DNA from: Amphimedon queenslandica
Taxonomy: Eukaryota > Porifera > Demospongiae > Haplosclerida > Niphatidae
DNA length: 32,721 nt
Reading direction: 5' to 3'
Assembly: GCF_000090795.2 (NCBI RefSeq)
Contig: NW_003546333.1
Coordinates: 93,418 to 126,138, forward strand
Shown: piece by piece, positions 10,464 through 20,904 of the stretch
Numbering within the stretch: the first letter of the stretch is position 1
Layout of the letters: each line of letters opens with the position of its first letter
Made by a program: the position numbers and the translations under genes
Notes under the pieces: generated by a model
What the model was told of the DNA's origin: nothing
The model's input: only the letters and a program-made list of their open reading frames with translations
The model's database searches: none

Positions 10464-11528
10464 GTACTAACCTAGAAGGAATAACTTAAGTATCAGATGG
10501 CTCTTTACAGAAGAGACGATGATGTATCACAACTTCAAGTAATAGTGTGACAGTCATTGAAGACAGTTTGATTAATTAATACCTACAAGTGTAAAGGATG
10601 CCGTAACTCTAACAAAATAAGGATCGATTTTATAAATTAAATTCATCTTATATGGGGTAATGCTGCCAAGCGACTCACTTCAGATCTGTTCCAAATTTCT
10701 ACTCCAGAAACAAATAATGCTAGGAAAACAGCCCTAGATCTTTACAAACGGTTATCAGAAAACAAAACAATAGCAGAACAGTACATTTTTACCTACTTCT
10801 ATAACATATGGACATCTTTACAATCAACAAATTACACTATGAGGGAACAGGTTTGACAAAGGTTCTTTTATATTCACTTCATCAATAGAATACTCCCAAT
10901 TCTATATAACTTGGCAAACATCACAGCAACATCATTAATTCTCTCATTTCACGTCATGTACACTTATTTTATTGCTTTCTGGAAAAGGAGTAACCAATTG
11001 AAATAGCGAAGGTCAAAGAACTGAAGGAGGATCTTTAGAAAGGGAAGAATGAGACAGAATAATGAGTTGATAATGTATGAATTTCTGAAAGTAAGGTGCT
11101 TTGGACATGCAAACAAGTTGTTGGAAATATACAAGACTGAAAAGAAAACAAACCTACAGAAAAGCAGAGGATTAAGAGCATCATTAATAAAACAGTTATA
11201 GACACGTACTGACACTTGTCAACGTGCCTCTCAAGTATCTCTTCTGCTATTGCCGTCTCATAAACTTTTTCTTCTTCATTTCAGTTCCTTTCCTTGTTCA
11301 TTTTTTTTCTATTACATCACTTCTTGTCCCCGTCTCTATCTTGATGCTCATAGCTATATTCTCATTGATTGTCACCTTATGCATGCTTAAGCACATTAAT
11401 GGTTATTAATTATTCCTCATTAATTATTCATTACAATGACCTTATTAATACATCAATTTCAAGAACAATATGGTACTGACAACCAGCATTTCCTGCCAGT
11501 AACGATGGTTTCCAATCCTTTTCATGTA
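10464..11528. other. Spacer with one unrecognised reading frame
   Basis: Apart from the frame at 10572-10856, listed separately, nothing coding is supported. The remainder is AT-rich, with a T-rich tract at 11250-11310. Confidence 0.4.
10572..10856 (+). pseudogene. Unrecognised coding relic
   Basis: The frame is open from 10572 to a TAA at 10638 and again from 10641 to a TGA at 10854. The first part has a CxxC pair in YKCKGCRNSNK. The second is a charged, helix-rich stretch including WGNAAKRLTSDLFQ and KTALDLYKRLSENK, followed by an aromatic segment. Amino acid composition looks protein-like, unlike the surrounding DNA, and only one stop separates the two parts. I do not recognise the family. 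Its position next to the hAT element suggests another transposon remnant. Confidence 0.35.
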
Positions 11529-12699
11529 GTGTGGCAGTGAAAGCAAGGAGATGGTGTGGCAGTAAGTGCAGAAAGATAGTGTGGCCATGAAAGGAGGGTG
11601 ATGGTAAGGAAGTGAGAGCAGGGAGATAATGTGACACTAAGAGCAGGGAGATAGTGTGGCAGCGAGAGCCAGGAGATGGTATGGCAATGAGAGCAGGGAG
11701 CTATTGTGGGAGTAAGAGCAGAAAGTGGGGGGGGGCGGTGAGAGCAGAGAGTTGGTGTTGCAGTGAGAATAGGGAGATTGATAGGCAGTGGGAGCAGGGA
11801 GATGGTGTGGTGGTGAGAGCAGGCAGATAGTGTGGCAGAGAGAGCAGTTAGATGGTGTAGTAGTTAAGCAGGAAGATGGTGTGGCAGTAAGAGCAGTAAC
11901 ATAGTGTGGCAATGAGAGCAGGAAGATGGTGTGCCAGTGAGAGGGGGAGATTGTGTGGCAATGAGAGCAGGAAATGGTTTGGCATTGAGAAAAGAGAGAT
12001 TGTGTGACAGTAAGTTGGTGTAGCAGTCAGAGCAGGAAGATCTTGTGGCAATGAGAGTAAAGAGATTGTGAGGCAGTGAGAGCAGGGATATTGTGTGGCT
12101 GGAGAGCATGGAGATGATGTGGCAATGAAAGCAGGAAGATGGTTTTGCATTGAGAGAAGAGGGATGGTGTGGCAGTCAGAGCAGTGAGATGGTGTAGCAG
12201 TGAGAGCAGGGAGATTGTGTTCCGGAGAGAGCATGGAGATGGTGTGGCAAGGAGAACAGGAAGTTGGTGTGACAGAGAGCAGAGTTTTGGTGTGGCAGTG
12301 AGAGCTGGGAGTTAGTGTTGCAGTAAAAGCAGGAGATGGTGATACAGTGAGAGAGCAGGGACTTGGTAAGGCAGTGAGGAAAGAAAGTGACTCAATGAGA
12401 GGAAAGAGATGGTGTGACAGTGAGAGCAGGAAGTTGGTGTGGTAATGAGAGCAGGGAGATGGTGTGGCAGTGAGAGCTTGGAGATAGTAAGGCAGTGAGA
12501 GCAGGGAAATGGTATGGCAGTGAGTGCAGGGAGACTGTGTGTGAAGCCAAAGCAGGTAGATGGTGTGGCAGTGAGATCAGTGAGATAGTGTGGCATTCAG
12601 TGAGAGCCAAAATATGGTTTGGCAGTCAGAAGATTGGGTTGATGTGGCAGTGAGAGCAGGAAGATGTTGTACTAGTGAGAACAGGGAAACGTTGTAGCT
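11529..12699. repeat. 25-bp minisatellite array
   Basis: About 45-47 head-to-tail copies of a 25-bp unit close to GGTGTGGCAGTGAGAGCAGG followed by GAGAT. Most copies keep exactly 25 bases and differ by substitutions. Rare indels occur, such as an expanded G run near 11730. The plus strand is purine-rich. The minus strand is open over long distances in more than one frame, because the unit lacks stops on that strand and because 25 is not a multiple of 3. Those frames encode monotonous HCHTISLLSLPHHLPAL-like text and are not genes. Confidence 0.95.
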
Positions 12700-15111
12700 G
12701 TTTTACATTATAGTTTAAATACCAGAAATGCCTTACCAGACATTTCGTTTGATTTGAGTTTTTCTAATGTTTCATGTTATACTGTGCACAATTTTGTTTC
12801 TTTTCTCTCAGTTATATAATATAGCATGGTGCATACTAAACGGATGGACCAAAGTGGCTCAGCTGCATATCTACTTTTTAGTCATCCTGAATGTTAAAAT
12901 ATCCCTTTTTACATACTTTTAAGTTGCTGGAATTTCATTACAGGAAACATGTGCATCAAATATCCCTAATCAACTTCTTGAAATTGAGATTTGCATATTT
13001 GCAAGTTGTGGAATGTGACAATCTAGCCAACATTCACCATCTGGTAATATCAATTTCTGCATATTTGCATATGGCAGCTTGCATTTACAATAGAGTACAA
13101 TCAAAAGTTCAGTCAAACTTTGCTATAATTGCATACCTGCAATCTTTGAAATCTATATTTGGCAGTTACAGCAATTTTTGCTGGCTCTTTGCCGCAAAGC
13201 CTTTGCTAGTGGTGCTGCACATAAAAGCAGGTGAGACTAGCTAATAGTGATATCATTGTTATTATTAGTATTACTGCTATAATTCTTTTATCATTTTTAT
13301 TATCATCAATACTGACAAAATTAATATTTATAACATTTGAGAGAGTCTATGAGCAGCAATGCATGTTGTAACAAATTGTCTTTGTTTGAAATGACATCAG
13401 TAAATATGCCTGCAAAATTTCCAACGTCTGATGCTAAATGTTGATCCATAAAAGCAATCAAATCTTAGCTGTGACAGTATCTGAAGGTAAAAAATGTATT
13501 GCGTAGCTTGGTTGCATTAATTGCAATGGTACTCCTTTTCCTAAATAGGAGAAATAACATGTCAACTATCACACTGATGAGAATTTATTAGTATTACTTA
13601 ATAAGTTACTTAATTGATAAAAGTACATCCATCAAATTTATTATGGAAAAAAAGGAAATGGTTTTGTGAGCTAATTTGAAAATAGTGTTTAAGCAGTGCA
13701 GAATGTTAAAATCTGACTACAGAAAAAAATGTCACCACAAATTTATTATAATTATTGAAATTATGACTAGCTGTAAGTATTAACCCATAATTCTATTTTG
13801 TAAGTATTGCATATTTATAGCATTGTTGGATTCAGAAAATACAGTAAAAACTTTCTTACCATCTATAAAATGAGAGTTCCAGGCAGATACAAATCTATTG
13901 ACACACACTGCCGTGATATGTCTTAAAATGAAAAAGCGAGAAGTGAAACGTCATATCGATCACGTTTCTTTCTTGTAATGAATACATTACTGTCTTCAAT
14001 ATGTAATTGACCTTTGCATTCAGGCCAGAGTCTTTCAACAGTCAGATTCTAACAAAAGTATCCCAATCAATTACATTTTCATGCTTAGTTGTGCCTTATA
14101 CCTGAGTAGAAGGTGTTTATGCAAAACATACTATATCTGATGAGCCATACTGTTAAGAAACTTTTTTGAATAAACAAAGTTAAAAAATTCTGTTCCACAG
14201 TCAACTTAAATTTGCTCCCAGAGTCCGTAATCTAATAAAGCTTTTCTACAAAAAATTTTATAGGTGCACAAACAATATAATAACCCTTTACCTGTATATA
14301 TTTTCATATACCATCAAGTTACTTTTAATTGGCATGATTGTATGAGCAACAATCAAGCCAGAGTATCTATCAACTTCTAGCATGTGGTTGACACCAAACA
14401 TCACAAGTGTCTCATTTTGGTTGAAATGTAGTTTGTGACCAAAGCCTGAAGCAGTAATGGAACTGGATTGGTTCTGTCAATAGTCTAATGCCTTTTTCTC
14501 TCATAAGCTTGAGGATCAATCATTCGAATCGATTCCACAATTCTGTGTTTTCTGTCATAAAAACTCCTTTTGAGTTTTACAGAATTTCATCAATTTCTGA
14601 CTGAAAGTCTCCAACCTATTAGAAATGAAACATCCAGCTATATCAGATTGTTTATGTTACTCGATAAGTATAAGTCAGAGTTGTTGGTCATCACTTTGGC
14701 TAGATAGGCAACTGTCCAAGTTCGGTCAGGCTGCAAGAGACGTTTCAAAAAATTGCATCCAAATTATTATTTTTATAAAACATGTAATATAATTTTATAA
14801 GTGTTTAAAGTATGAACAGGAAAATGTCTAAGTAGTTCAGGCTATTGTGGAGTTTACCATTCACTGAAACAAAAAGAGGGGTGAGGTGGCAGTATCTGCC
14901 ATATTATCCTGATTATCTAAAGCAAGTACGAGAGAGAGAGAGGAAGAATCAGTTTACTATGGTTACTTACTGCTTCAGTCTTTACCTACCAAATAATCCA
15001 TCAATTTTTTTTCTCTCTCTCTAACATGACGGAGTCAAGTATTACGGCATATAAAAGGTGGCTTTACAAGTATCAGGATTACTAGTGCTAATACATAAAA
15101 GAAGTACATAT
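12700..15111. other. Gene-poor stretch
   Basis: I see no supported gene. A 117-codon open frame at 12891-13244 includes several imperfect GCATATTTGCA repeats (about 12992, 13063 and 13131) and has no recognisable domain. Short GA microsatellite runs occur near 14930-14943 and a CT run near 15011-15021. The rest is AT-rich without clear inverted repeats. Confidence 0.45.
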
Positions 15112-15131
15112 ACAACATTAAAAATGGAGAA

Positions 15132-15895
15132 GTAGTTGGATTGAATTGGAAAAAAGTATAGGAATAAGACGGTACTTGCGAACTGGTGTGAGAAGAATTC
15201 CCACACCACTTTATAAAAGATAGAGGCTTGATGGTGCTATAAGGGATTAGGTCTAATTAAATGTTATGAAGGATAATAATCATGCAGTGGGTGTAGGATT
15301 TCTTCTCACAGCAGTTTGCAAGTACCCTCTTGTTTCTTGAATTTTTTCCAGTTCAATCCTACTACTTTTCAATTTTAAATGTTTTTTTTGCTTCTTTTCA
15401 TACTGTCTTCTTAAATTAATAAATTACATTCTGTTATTATTGTGTGCTTAGGTTAATTGTATTCATGATGATCATGTACGCATAAACTAAAATGGCATCA
15501 AGTCACAAATGTACACAGTGTCTGCAGCTGGACTTTGTCTTTCATTTTGTCCCTATCTTTACTTCATTTTGAAACCACATTTGTTGTCCTTGACCCATGC
15601 AGAAGGAATAATGTAAAAGCTAACTTGAGCATTTATCTAGTTTGAAAGATTTTCATGGAAATAGAAGAAAAATAGAGGATAAGGTCTGAAAATTTTGCAG
15701 AAATTTGAATTTGGGCCTTTTCTCCAGAATTGCTCCCGCTACACTACAGTCTACTTTAAAGGTACCAGGAGAATTGCTCAGAGAAGAAGAGCTCATCAAA
15801 GCCATTTATAATGCTGTAAAACATAAGATAGAAGAGTTATGTGTTTCAAAATCGTAAATTTTGCCTCAATTTTGAAAAAATAACCTCAATCCTAC
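15132..15895. mobile_element. Foldback repeat element, copy A
   Basis: This element has the same layout as 20905-21689. It opens with a long inverted repeat: the left arm (about 15112-15215, containing GGATTGAATTGGAAAAAAG) pairs imperfectly with the right arm (about 15285-15385, containing TTTTTTCCAGTTCAATCCTA). About 500 bases of shared sequence follow, up to CCTCAATCCTAC at the right end. That end is the complement of the opening GTAGGATTGA-like sequence. There is no coding capacity. The assembly gap starts 22 bases after the end. The class is unknown, and a foldback or MITE-like nonautonomous DNA element is most likely. Confidence 0.65.
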
Positions 15896-15916
15896 GTATA
15901 GGCTACTGCTTATGAC

Positions 15917-16684
15917 NNNNNNNNNNNNNNNNNNNNNNNNNNNNNNNNNNNNNNNNNNNNNNNNNNNNNNNNNNNNNNNNNNNNNNNNNNNNNNNNNNNN
16001 NNNNNNNNNNNNNNNNNNNNNNNNNNNNNNNNNNNNNNNNNNNNNNNNNNNNNNNNNNNNNNNNNNNNNNNNNNNNNNNNNNNNNNNNNNNNNNNNNNNN
16101 NNNNNNNNNNNNNNNNNNNNNNNNNNNNNNNNNNNNNNNNNNNNNNNNNNNNNNNNNNNNNNNNNNNNNNNNNNNNNNNNNNNNNNNNNNNNNNNNNNNN
16201 NNNNNNNNNNNNNNNNNNNNNNNNNNNNNNNNNNNNNNNNNNNNNNNNNNNNNNNNNNNNNNNNNNNNNNNNNNNNNNNNNNNNNNNNNNNNNNNNNNNN
16301 NNNNNNNNNNNNNNNNNNNNNNNNNNNNNNNNNNNNNNNNNNNNNNNNNNNNNNNNNNNNNNNNNNNNNNNNNNNNNNNNNNNNNNNNNNNNNNNNNNNN
16401 NNNNNNNNNNNNNNNNNNNNNNNNNNNNNNNNNNNNNNNNNNNNNNNNNNNNNNNNNNNNNNNNNNNNNNNNNNNNNNNNNNNNNNNNNNNNNNNNNNNN
16501 NNNNNNNNNNNNNNNNNNNNNNNNNNNNNNNNNNNNNNNNNNNNNNNNNNNNNNNNNNNNNNNNNNNNNNNNNNNNNNNNNNNNNNNNNNNNNNNNNNNN
16601 NNNNNNNNNNNNNNNNNNNNNNNNNNNNNNNNNNNNNNNNNNNNNNNNNNNNNNNNNNNNNNNNNNNNNNNNNNNNNNNNNNNN
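15917..16684. other. Assembly gap (768 N)
   Basis: A run of unknown bases. It begins right after copy A of the foldback repeat, which suggests that the repeat broke the assembly. It may also hide the 5' part of the tyrosine recombinase relic that follows. Confidence 0.99.
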
Positions 16685-16874
16685 GATACTGCCTTTTTGT
16701 ATGTTTGTCTTAATTTTGTGCTAAGGGATAGAGAAGAACAGCATAGCCTGAAGAGGAGCCAGTTTGTTTGTTTTCCTGTAGATACGGAGTTGTATGATGA
16801 GACCTATTATAAGTATGGATTGATAAACAGAAAGGAAGATCTGATCAAATACAGTGTCAGAATAAAGTAGTTGT

Positions 16875-17363
16875 CGCTTATTTGCTCAGCCAGGAAATAG
16901 GAAATGTATTGTTAAACCTTTTGATCTGTACTTGTCTAAACTACCTAGTGGAACTGATACCTTTTATTTAAGACCTTGCCAGAACATCCTGATGATCTCA
17001 GAAGCCTTGGTATGTTGATTGCAATGTCCAACCCTTGGTATATTAATTGCAATATCCAAGTCAGCAGAGCTTAGTGTACAACACACTAATCACAGTTCGT
17101 GTGCTACTGCTATTAGCAGGCTGCATGGAGGAGGCATACCAGAAAAAGTAATACTTGAGAAATCAGGATATAAGAGCATAAAAGCACTTTGAACATATGA
17201 ACATACAACAGCGGAACAGGATTGTAAAGCTTGCAGTGTTATTGCTGATGCTAGTAATGCAGAGAAGATAAAAGTAGAGAACTCCTGTGATGAAACAGAA
17301 CAGAGGAATGCTCCTGTGTTCTCTACTCTCTCTCACTGCACATTTAACTTTCATTACAAGTAA
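16875..17363 (+). pseudogene. Crypton-type tyrosine recombinase relic
   Basis: The C-terminal catalytic domain of a Crypton-like tyrosine recombinase. Early parts read RLFAQPGNRKCIVKPFDLYL and TFYLRP (16875-16977), then NPWY in another frame near 17032. From about 17043 one frame runs to a TAA at 17361, containing KSAELSVQHTNHSSCATA, GIPEKVILEKSGYKSIKAL and TYEHT. It ends in PVFSTLSHCTFNFHY, the short beta-like tail I associate with this family. The family's H-x-x-R catalytic pair is here H-S-S-C (codon TGT at 17100), and the usual GHRS is GYKS, so two catalytic residues are lost. A TGA at 17190 replaces the residue after KAL, where an Arg is usual. The tyrosine nucleophile in TYEHT is still present. 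The N-terminal half is missing or lies in the gap. Confidence 0.65.
16980..17060. repeat. Short tandem duplication inside the recombinase relic
   Basis: Two adjacent 26-27 base units, CTTGGTATGTTGATTGCAAT plus GTCCAA and then CTTGGTATATTAATTGCAAT plus ATCCAA (within about 17006-17058), differ at three positions. The duplication lies where the frame changes between the NPWY block and the downstream catalytic block, so it may account for that break. Confidence 0.6.
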
Positions 17364-18041
17364 CTCAAGAAACAAGATCACTTGATTGTGATTAATCATT
17401 ATTCAAGACATTCTTTTATTAATAATTACATTTCTTTGCTAAGTGGGAAATAACTGCTTAAGTGTGCTATAAGTGGCTAACTGTGGCATTATGAATTTTA
17501 AAGAATGGGCAGTCCCTCTGATTTTTTAACTAGGAATACTATAAAATACATTATACAAGTACATTGTATGAAGTACTACTCAGCTACTGTATAAGTTTGC
17601 ACATACACAATGAACATAGGCATTCTATACCCATATACAAGTACATGTACTTTTACATATATGATAACTGTACATGTACATGTGTACACTTCAATGCCTG
17701 CCTAGTCATTATTGATTAATGTAACACATTGTCCTTTATTGTCTCCACTCAAAATTGGGCATCAATTAACGTACTATAGGGAAGGGGTACATGTACATGA
17801 ACATAAGAGAATATGTAAAGTCGTTTCAGAATTGCTCATGTGTATATGTACATGTTGACATGTGTACATGTACACATCCTCACTGTATTTATTGGTTACT
17901 GTTTCCTAGGTGTCTGAAAAAGATGAAGACCTACATCAGAGATAGTAAAAGAAGGTGAGTGAGAGATACAATGGTTTTAAGAGAGAAAGATTATATAAGT
18001 GAATTATGTCCATTGTTTTTCCATCGTGAGAGGAAGGACGG
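17364..18041. other. Non-coding, rich in TACATGTA palindromes
   Basis: No coding region is supported. Between about 17585 and 17880 the palindrome TACATGTA and its overlaps (GTACATGTACATG, TGTACATGTACAC) occur repeatedly. A possible acceptor-exon-donor unit around 17911-17955 (TTTCCTAG, then sequence to GGTGAGTG) is too short to assign. Confidence 0.5.
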
Positions 18042-18312
18042 TTTTCCACCAGCTTATGATGTTTTGTCACTTCTTAATGCACATTATGCTGGTACTTAAT
18101 GATCACATTATTCATAGAAGATGGAGTTAGACTTTTTGGTCCTAGTGAAATGTCGTAATATCTCATTTCTCAAAACTGAGGAGATTCAAATCTTACAACA
18201 CTGTGACTAGCACCAGAAAGTCTAACCCAGTCTTCTGTGAATAATATGATCATTAAGCACAAACATAACATAAATTAAGAAGGCATGAAACGTCACAAGC
18301 TTGTGGGAAATG
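18042..18312. repeat. Long imperfect inverted repeat (MITE-like)
   Basis: Left arm 18042-18146 pairs with right arm 18206-18312 over about 100 bases, with scattered mismatches and small gaps. The best matched blocks are CTTAATGATC / GATCATTAAG and GTTAGACTTT / AAAGTCTAAC, plus the inner CCTAGT / ACTAGC. The loop is about 59 bases. There is no coding potential. This is most likely a nonautonomous DNA element that folds back on itself. No clear target duplication was identified. Confidence 0.7.
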
Positions 18313-18480
18313 GTGAAAAACACAAAATGAGGATATGCAAATGAGTGGAAAATATAAAGGAGAAAAGAGGCCTAATAGGATGGATGACGGTGGTCCACAA
18401 TTTTATATGTACACTGTGATAATTATTACAATATACAATACCACAAGGTACAGCATTCAAAATAATTTTTAATATACCAT

Positions 18481-18525
18481 ATTTTCTTGATTAAACGCCC
18501 AAGCATTTATTTCTAAACAGGAAAA
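18481..18525. mobile_element. Possible solo MITE end
   Basis: TACCATATTTTCTTGATTAA followed by ACGCCC resembles a terminal sequence I associate with invertebrate MITEs ending TACC...GGTA. A matching inverted end was not found nearby, so this may be a truncated copy. The assignment is from memory and weak. Confidence 0.3.
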
Positions 18526-18547
18526 AAATTAGGTAAAAAACAAAACA

Positions 18548-18632
18548 GTCTATAGCGGATTGAACTGGCAATCTTCTACCATTACATTCTGTACTCGAAT
18601 GGTTAGGCTATCTTGCACAGTCTAAATCCTAA
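18548..18632 (-). repeat. tRNA-like SINE relic (candidate)
   Basis: On the minus strand, GCAAGATAGCCTAACCATTC resembles a tRNA box A region. CAGTTCAATCC lies about 30 bases downstream and resembles box B. A clean cloverleaf cannot be drawn by eye, so it is not called as a tRNA gene. A tRNA-derived SINE head or a decayed tRNA pseudogene fits best. Confidence 0.3.
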
Positions 18633-20769
18633 GGCATGAACGGGGCATTTTTCAAGCAAGTACGGTGAATGGTTGCACATGATTGCACGAGTTAGAAGTC
18701 AGGATTGTTGTAAAAACTTATTCTTTGTGCTTTTATCCAAATATAGTAGCTGCAAATTGAGGAGCACATTAATGATGTTATGTGTCTATACACTTATTCT
18801 AAATTGTATCTGTACAGCTATTTACATATTCGCAGCCTTATTTCTGGTATTGCTGTTTAGTACAATACGAGTCAGTCCAGGTAATTTTAAAAATTTTACT
18901 TAGTGTTGCTTTGTTAGCCATTTTTGAAGAGAAAGGTTCGCTGGAGTAAGAGAAAGTTGGTTTATTGCATTACAGAGCTAAGGGATTTCACTGCGAAACA
19001 CTAGTGAACTTTCAAAAGATGTCCCCCATGAAAGACTTAGAGGCAAATGCCATAAATGTATCAACTACTTGTATTACTCAACAACATTATACATAGTTTT
19101 GTTAAATGATACATATAGATCTACACTTACATGGACAGATATGCACTATCTATCTATTCGACATTGTGAAGTATTCTCTGTAATAAATTTGACAACAATT
19201 TGACAATGCCATTGAGTACGCGTATCATGGCTGAAATGGTAAATTTATTTTAATTTATTTTATTGATTTATTTTTTTTTATTTTTCCTGCAATACAGTAT
19301 ATGAACGTTTAAATAACGTAAAATTGAAATACAATACTTATCAAAAAGGTTAATAGCACCCAGCAGTTACTCTACCTTTGCGTAGGTAGTTTGCTGCTCC
19401 TTCTCTGTACATTCTTACTGTCGACAGTAGCTTGCAGTAGCAGACAGTAGAATGAAGGAAAAACATTTTAAACCGCTTCTAGAAGGAGACAGTGGCAATA
19501 TAAATGAACTTAGAGAGCTCAGACAGCCAAATGGAGCATCCACAAGTTCTACTACTATATATGTGACTGGGATTGCAGCATAACACAGGAAAGAATGACG
19601 AATAGTTGCAAAGTAGTTGTGAAGCACCTACATGCTACATTCAAGGTTCTCTTATCTACTGTACCCTACTTAGCCTTTTTTATTACGTACTGTTGGTACC
19701 AGTAGGTAAGAAATGTGTAGAGTTACACATGTACACATTTACCAAATGATTATATGATTGGTAGTACATTAAACAAGTGACAGCCACAAATGTAGTAAGA
19801 GTAAGATAAATTAAAGCCTATTGTACAAGACCTGTACATACAAAGTACATGTAAGCATGTTGTATGTGCCTATAGTGGCACTACACACATGCGTACAATC
19901 TTGTCATGGATAGTGTCTCACTACTTAAGTCATAGGCTCAATGATTTCATAATATAGAGGAAGGAGAGTGCAATGATGGATAACATCAAATCAACAAATT
20001 TTGTGCATGTGTATCAATAGTATAATGAATGTAATGGGGGGTTTGTACACTCAGTAGAAAGGTGTGCTTTACCTTCCAAAACACTTATGGCCTTCTTGTA
20101 AAATCTACCTGCTTTTAGCAAAATACTCCCACATGCAAGGTAATGGTAAATGGGTTTGTCAGTTCTAATATGCATCTATAAAAGCTGCCTGCATGCACAG
20201 CTTAGTTCAGAATGAAAAACAAGCATAGACATTGGTAAGAACCTTACTAATAATTATGTTTTTCATTTTGTATACTAGGAGGCATTATCTTTGTAGTAAT
20301 GTAGGCTCTCCATACAATTATATTTGTAAAGGATAATATTTATCATACTCTACTATTGCCTTATAGTTTCTCTATCAAATCAGGAGAGACAATAATAATA
20401 ATGAACAATTGGAGCAGCTAATATCAGTATTTTAAACAGAACATTATTGTATACTGCATGATGCATGTCAATTATTTATTTTAGGCAGTAAAGGATACAG
20501 GTAGAACTGAAAATGAAAGAAACCCTGGAATCTGTAGTTGTCGATGAAAGAACTATGTAGAATCATGAATTACAGAATTGTAGGCCTGAAGTTCATTACA
20601 TGTACTTACATACAGTAGACAATGTGCACCGAGTTATTACAAATAGGGAAGTATTAGCCACAATTTGTTAATTAAAATTTTGCCAAGGCCTATGCAGTGT
20701 TACAACATGTACATGTGTGTATTTCATCACATCAAACCTCACATTCAGGAACTAGGTATACCTTCAAAT
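18633..20769. other. Gene-poor stretch
   Basis: No gene is supported. A hydrophobic open frame near 18673-18903 begins at a TTG codon and shows no domain. The region includes the second copy of the short dispersed repeat (19208-19249), a long A/T tract near 19240-19290, and further ACATGTA motifs near 19738, 19848, 20598 and 20706. Confidence 0.45.
19208..19249. repeat. Short dispersed repeat, copy 2
   Basis: Partner of 828-883: GCCATTGAGTACGCGTATCA then TGGCTGAAATGGTAAATTTA. This copy is shorter and is followed by an A/T-rich tract. Confidence 0.4.
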
Positions 20770-20820
20770 GGGTGCAGAAACCCATAATGCAGTTACCCTG
20801 CATTATAGGTTTCTGCAACC
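20770..20820. repeat. Compact 23-bp hairpin
   Basis: The left arm 20770-20792 (GGGTGCAGAAACCCATAATG then CAG) and right arm 20798-20820 pair across a 5-base loop with two mismatches. The stem is too short for a typical animal pre-microRNA, though sponge precursors vary. It could equally be two abutting MITE ends. No function can be claimed. Confidence 0.8.
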
Positions 20821-20904
20821 ACTCAGCCTGATATACTGCTAATGATGTAAAATCAGTAAAGTCAATAGGCACAAGTAAATAAGAACATTTAAAAGAGAAA
20901 AGCA

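Noticed and set aside
11431..12610. Several long minus-strand open frames rich in His, Leu, Pro, Ser and Thr
   Set aside because: They are translations of the 25-bp minisatellite. The unit has no stops on that strand, and the period gives the same peptide text in shifted frames.
11529..12699. Possible CRISPR array
   Set aside because: The 25-base units are directly adjacent with no spacers, and the window is eukaryotic.
12891..13244. 117-codon open frame
   Set aside because: It contains imperfect GCATATTTGCA repeats and no recognisable domain, so repeat-derived chance is more likely.
15912..16724. 270-codon open frame across the gap
   Set aside because: It consists almost entirely of unknown bases.
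18548..18632. Functional tRNA gene on the minus strand
   Set aside because: Box-like segments are present, but the arms do not pair into a cloverleaf by eye. Kept only as a SINE candidate.
18673..18903. Hydrophobic 76-codon frame resembling a small membrane protein
   Set aside because: The frame opens on a TTG codon. Its hydrophobicity is expected from T-rich DNA, and there is no supporting context.
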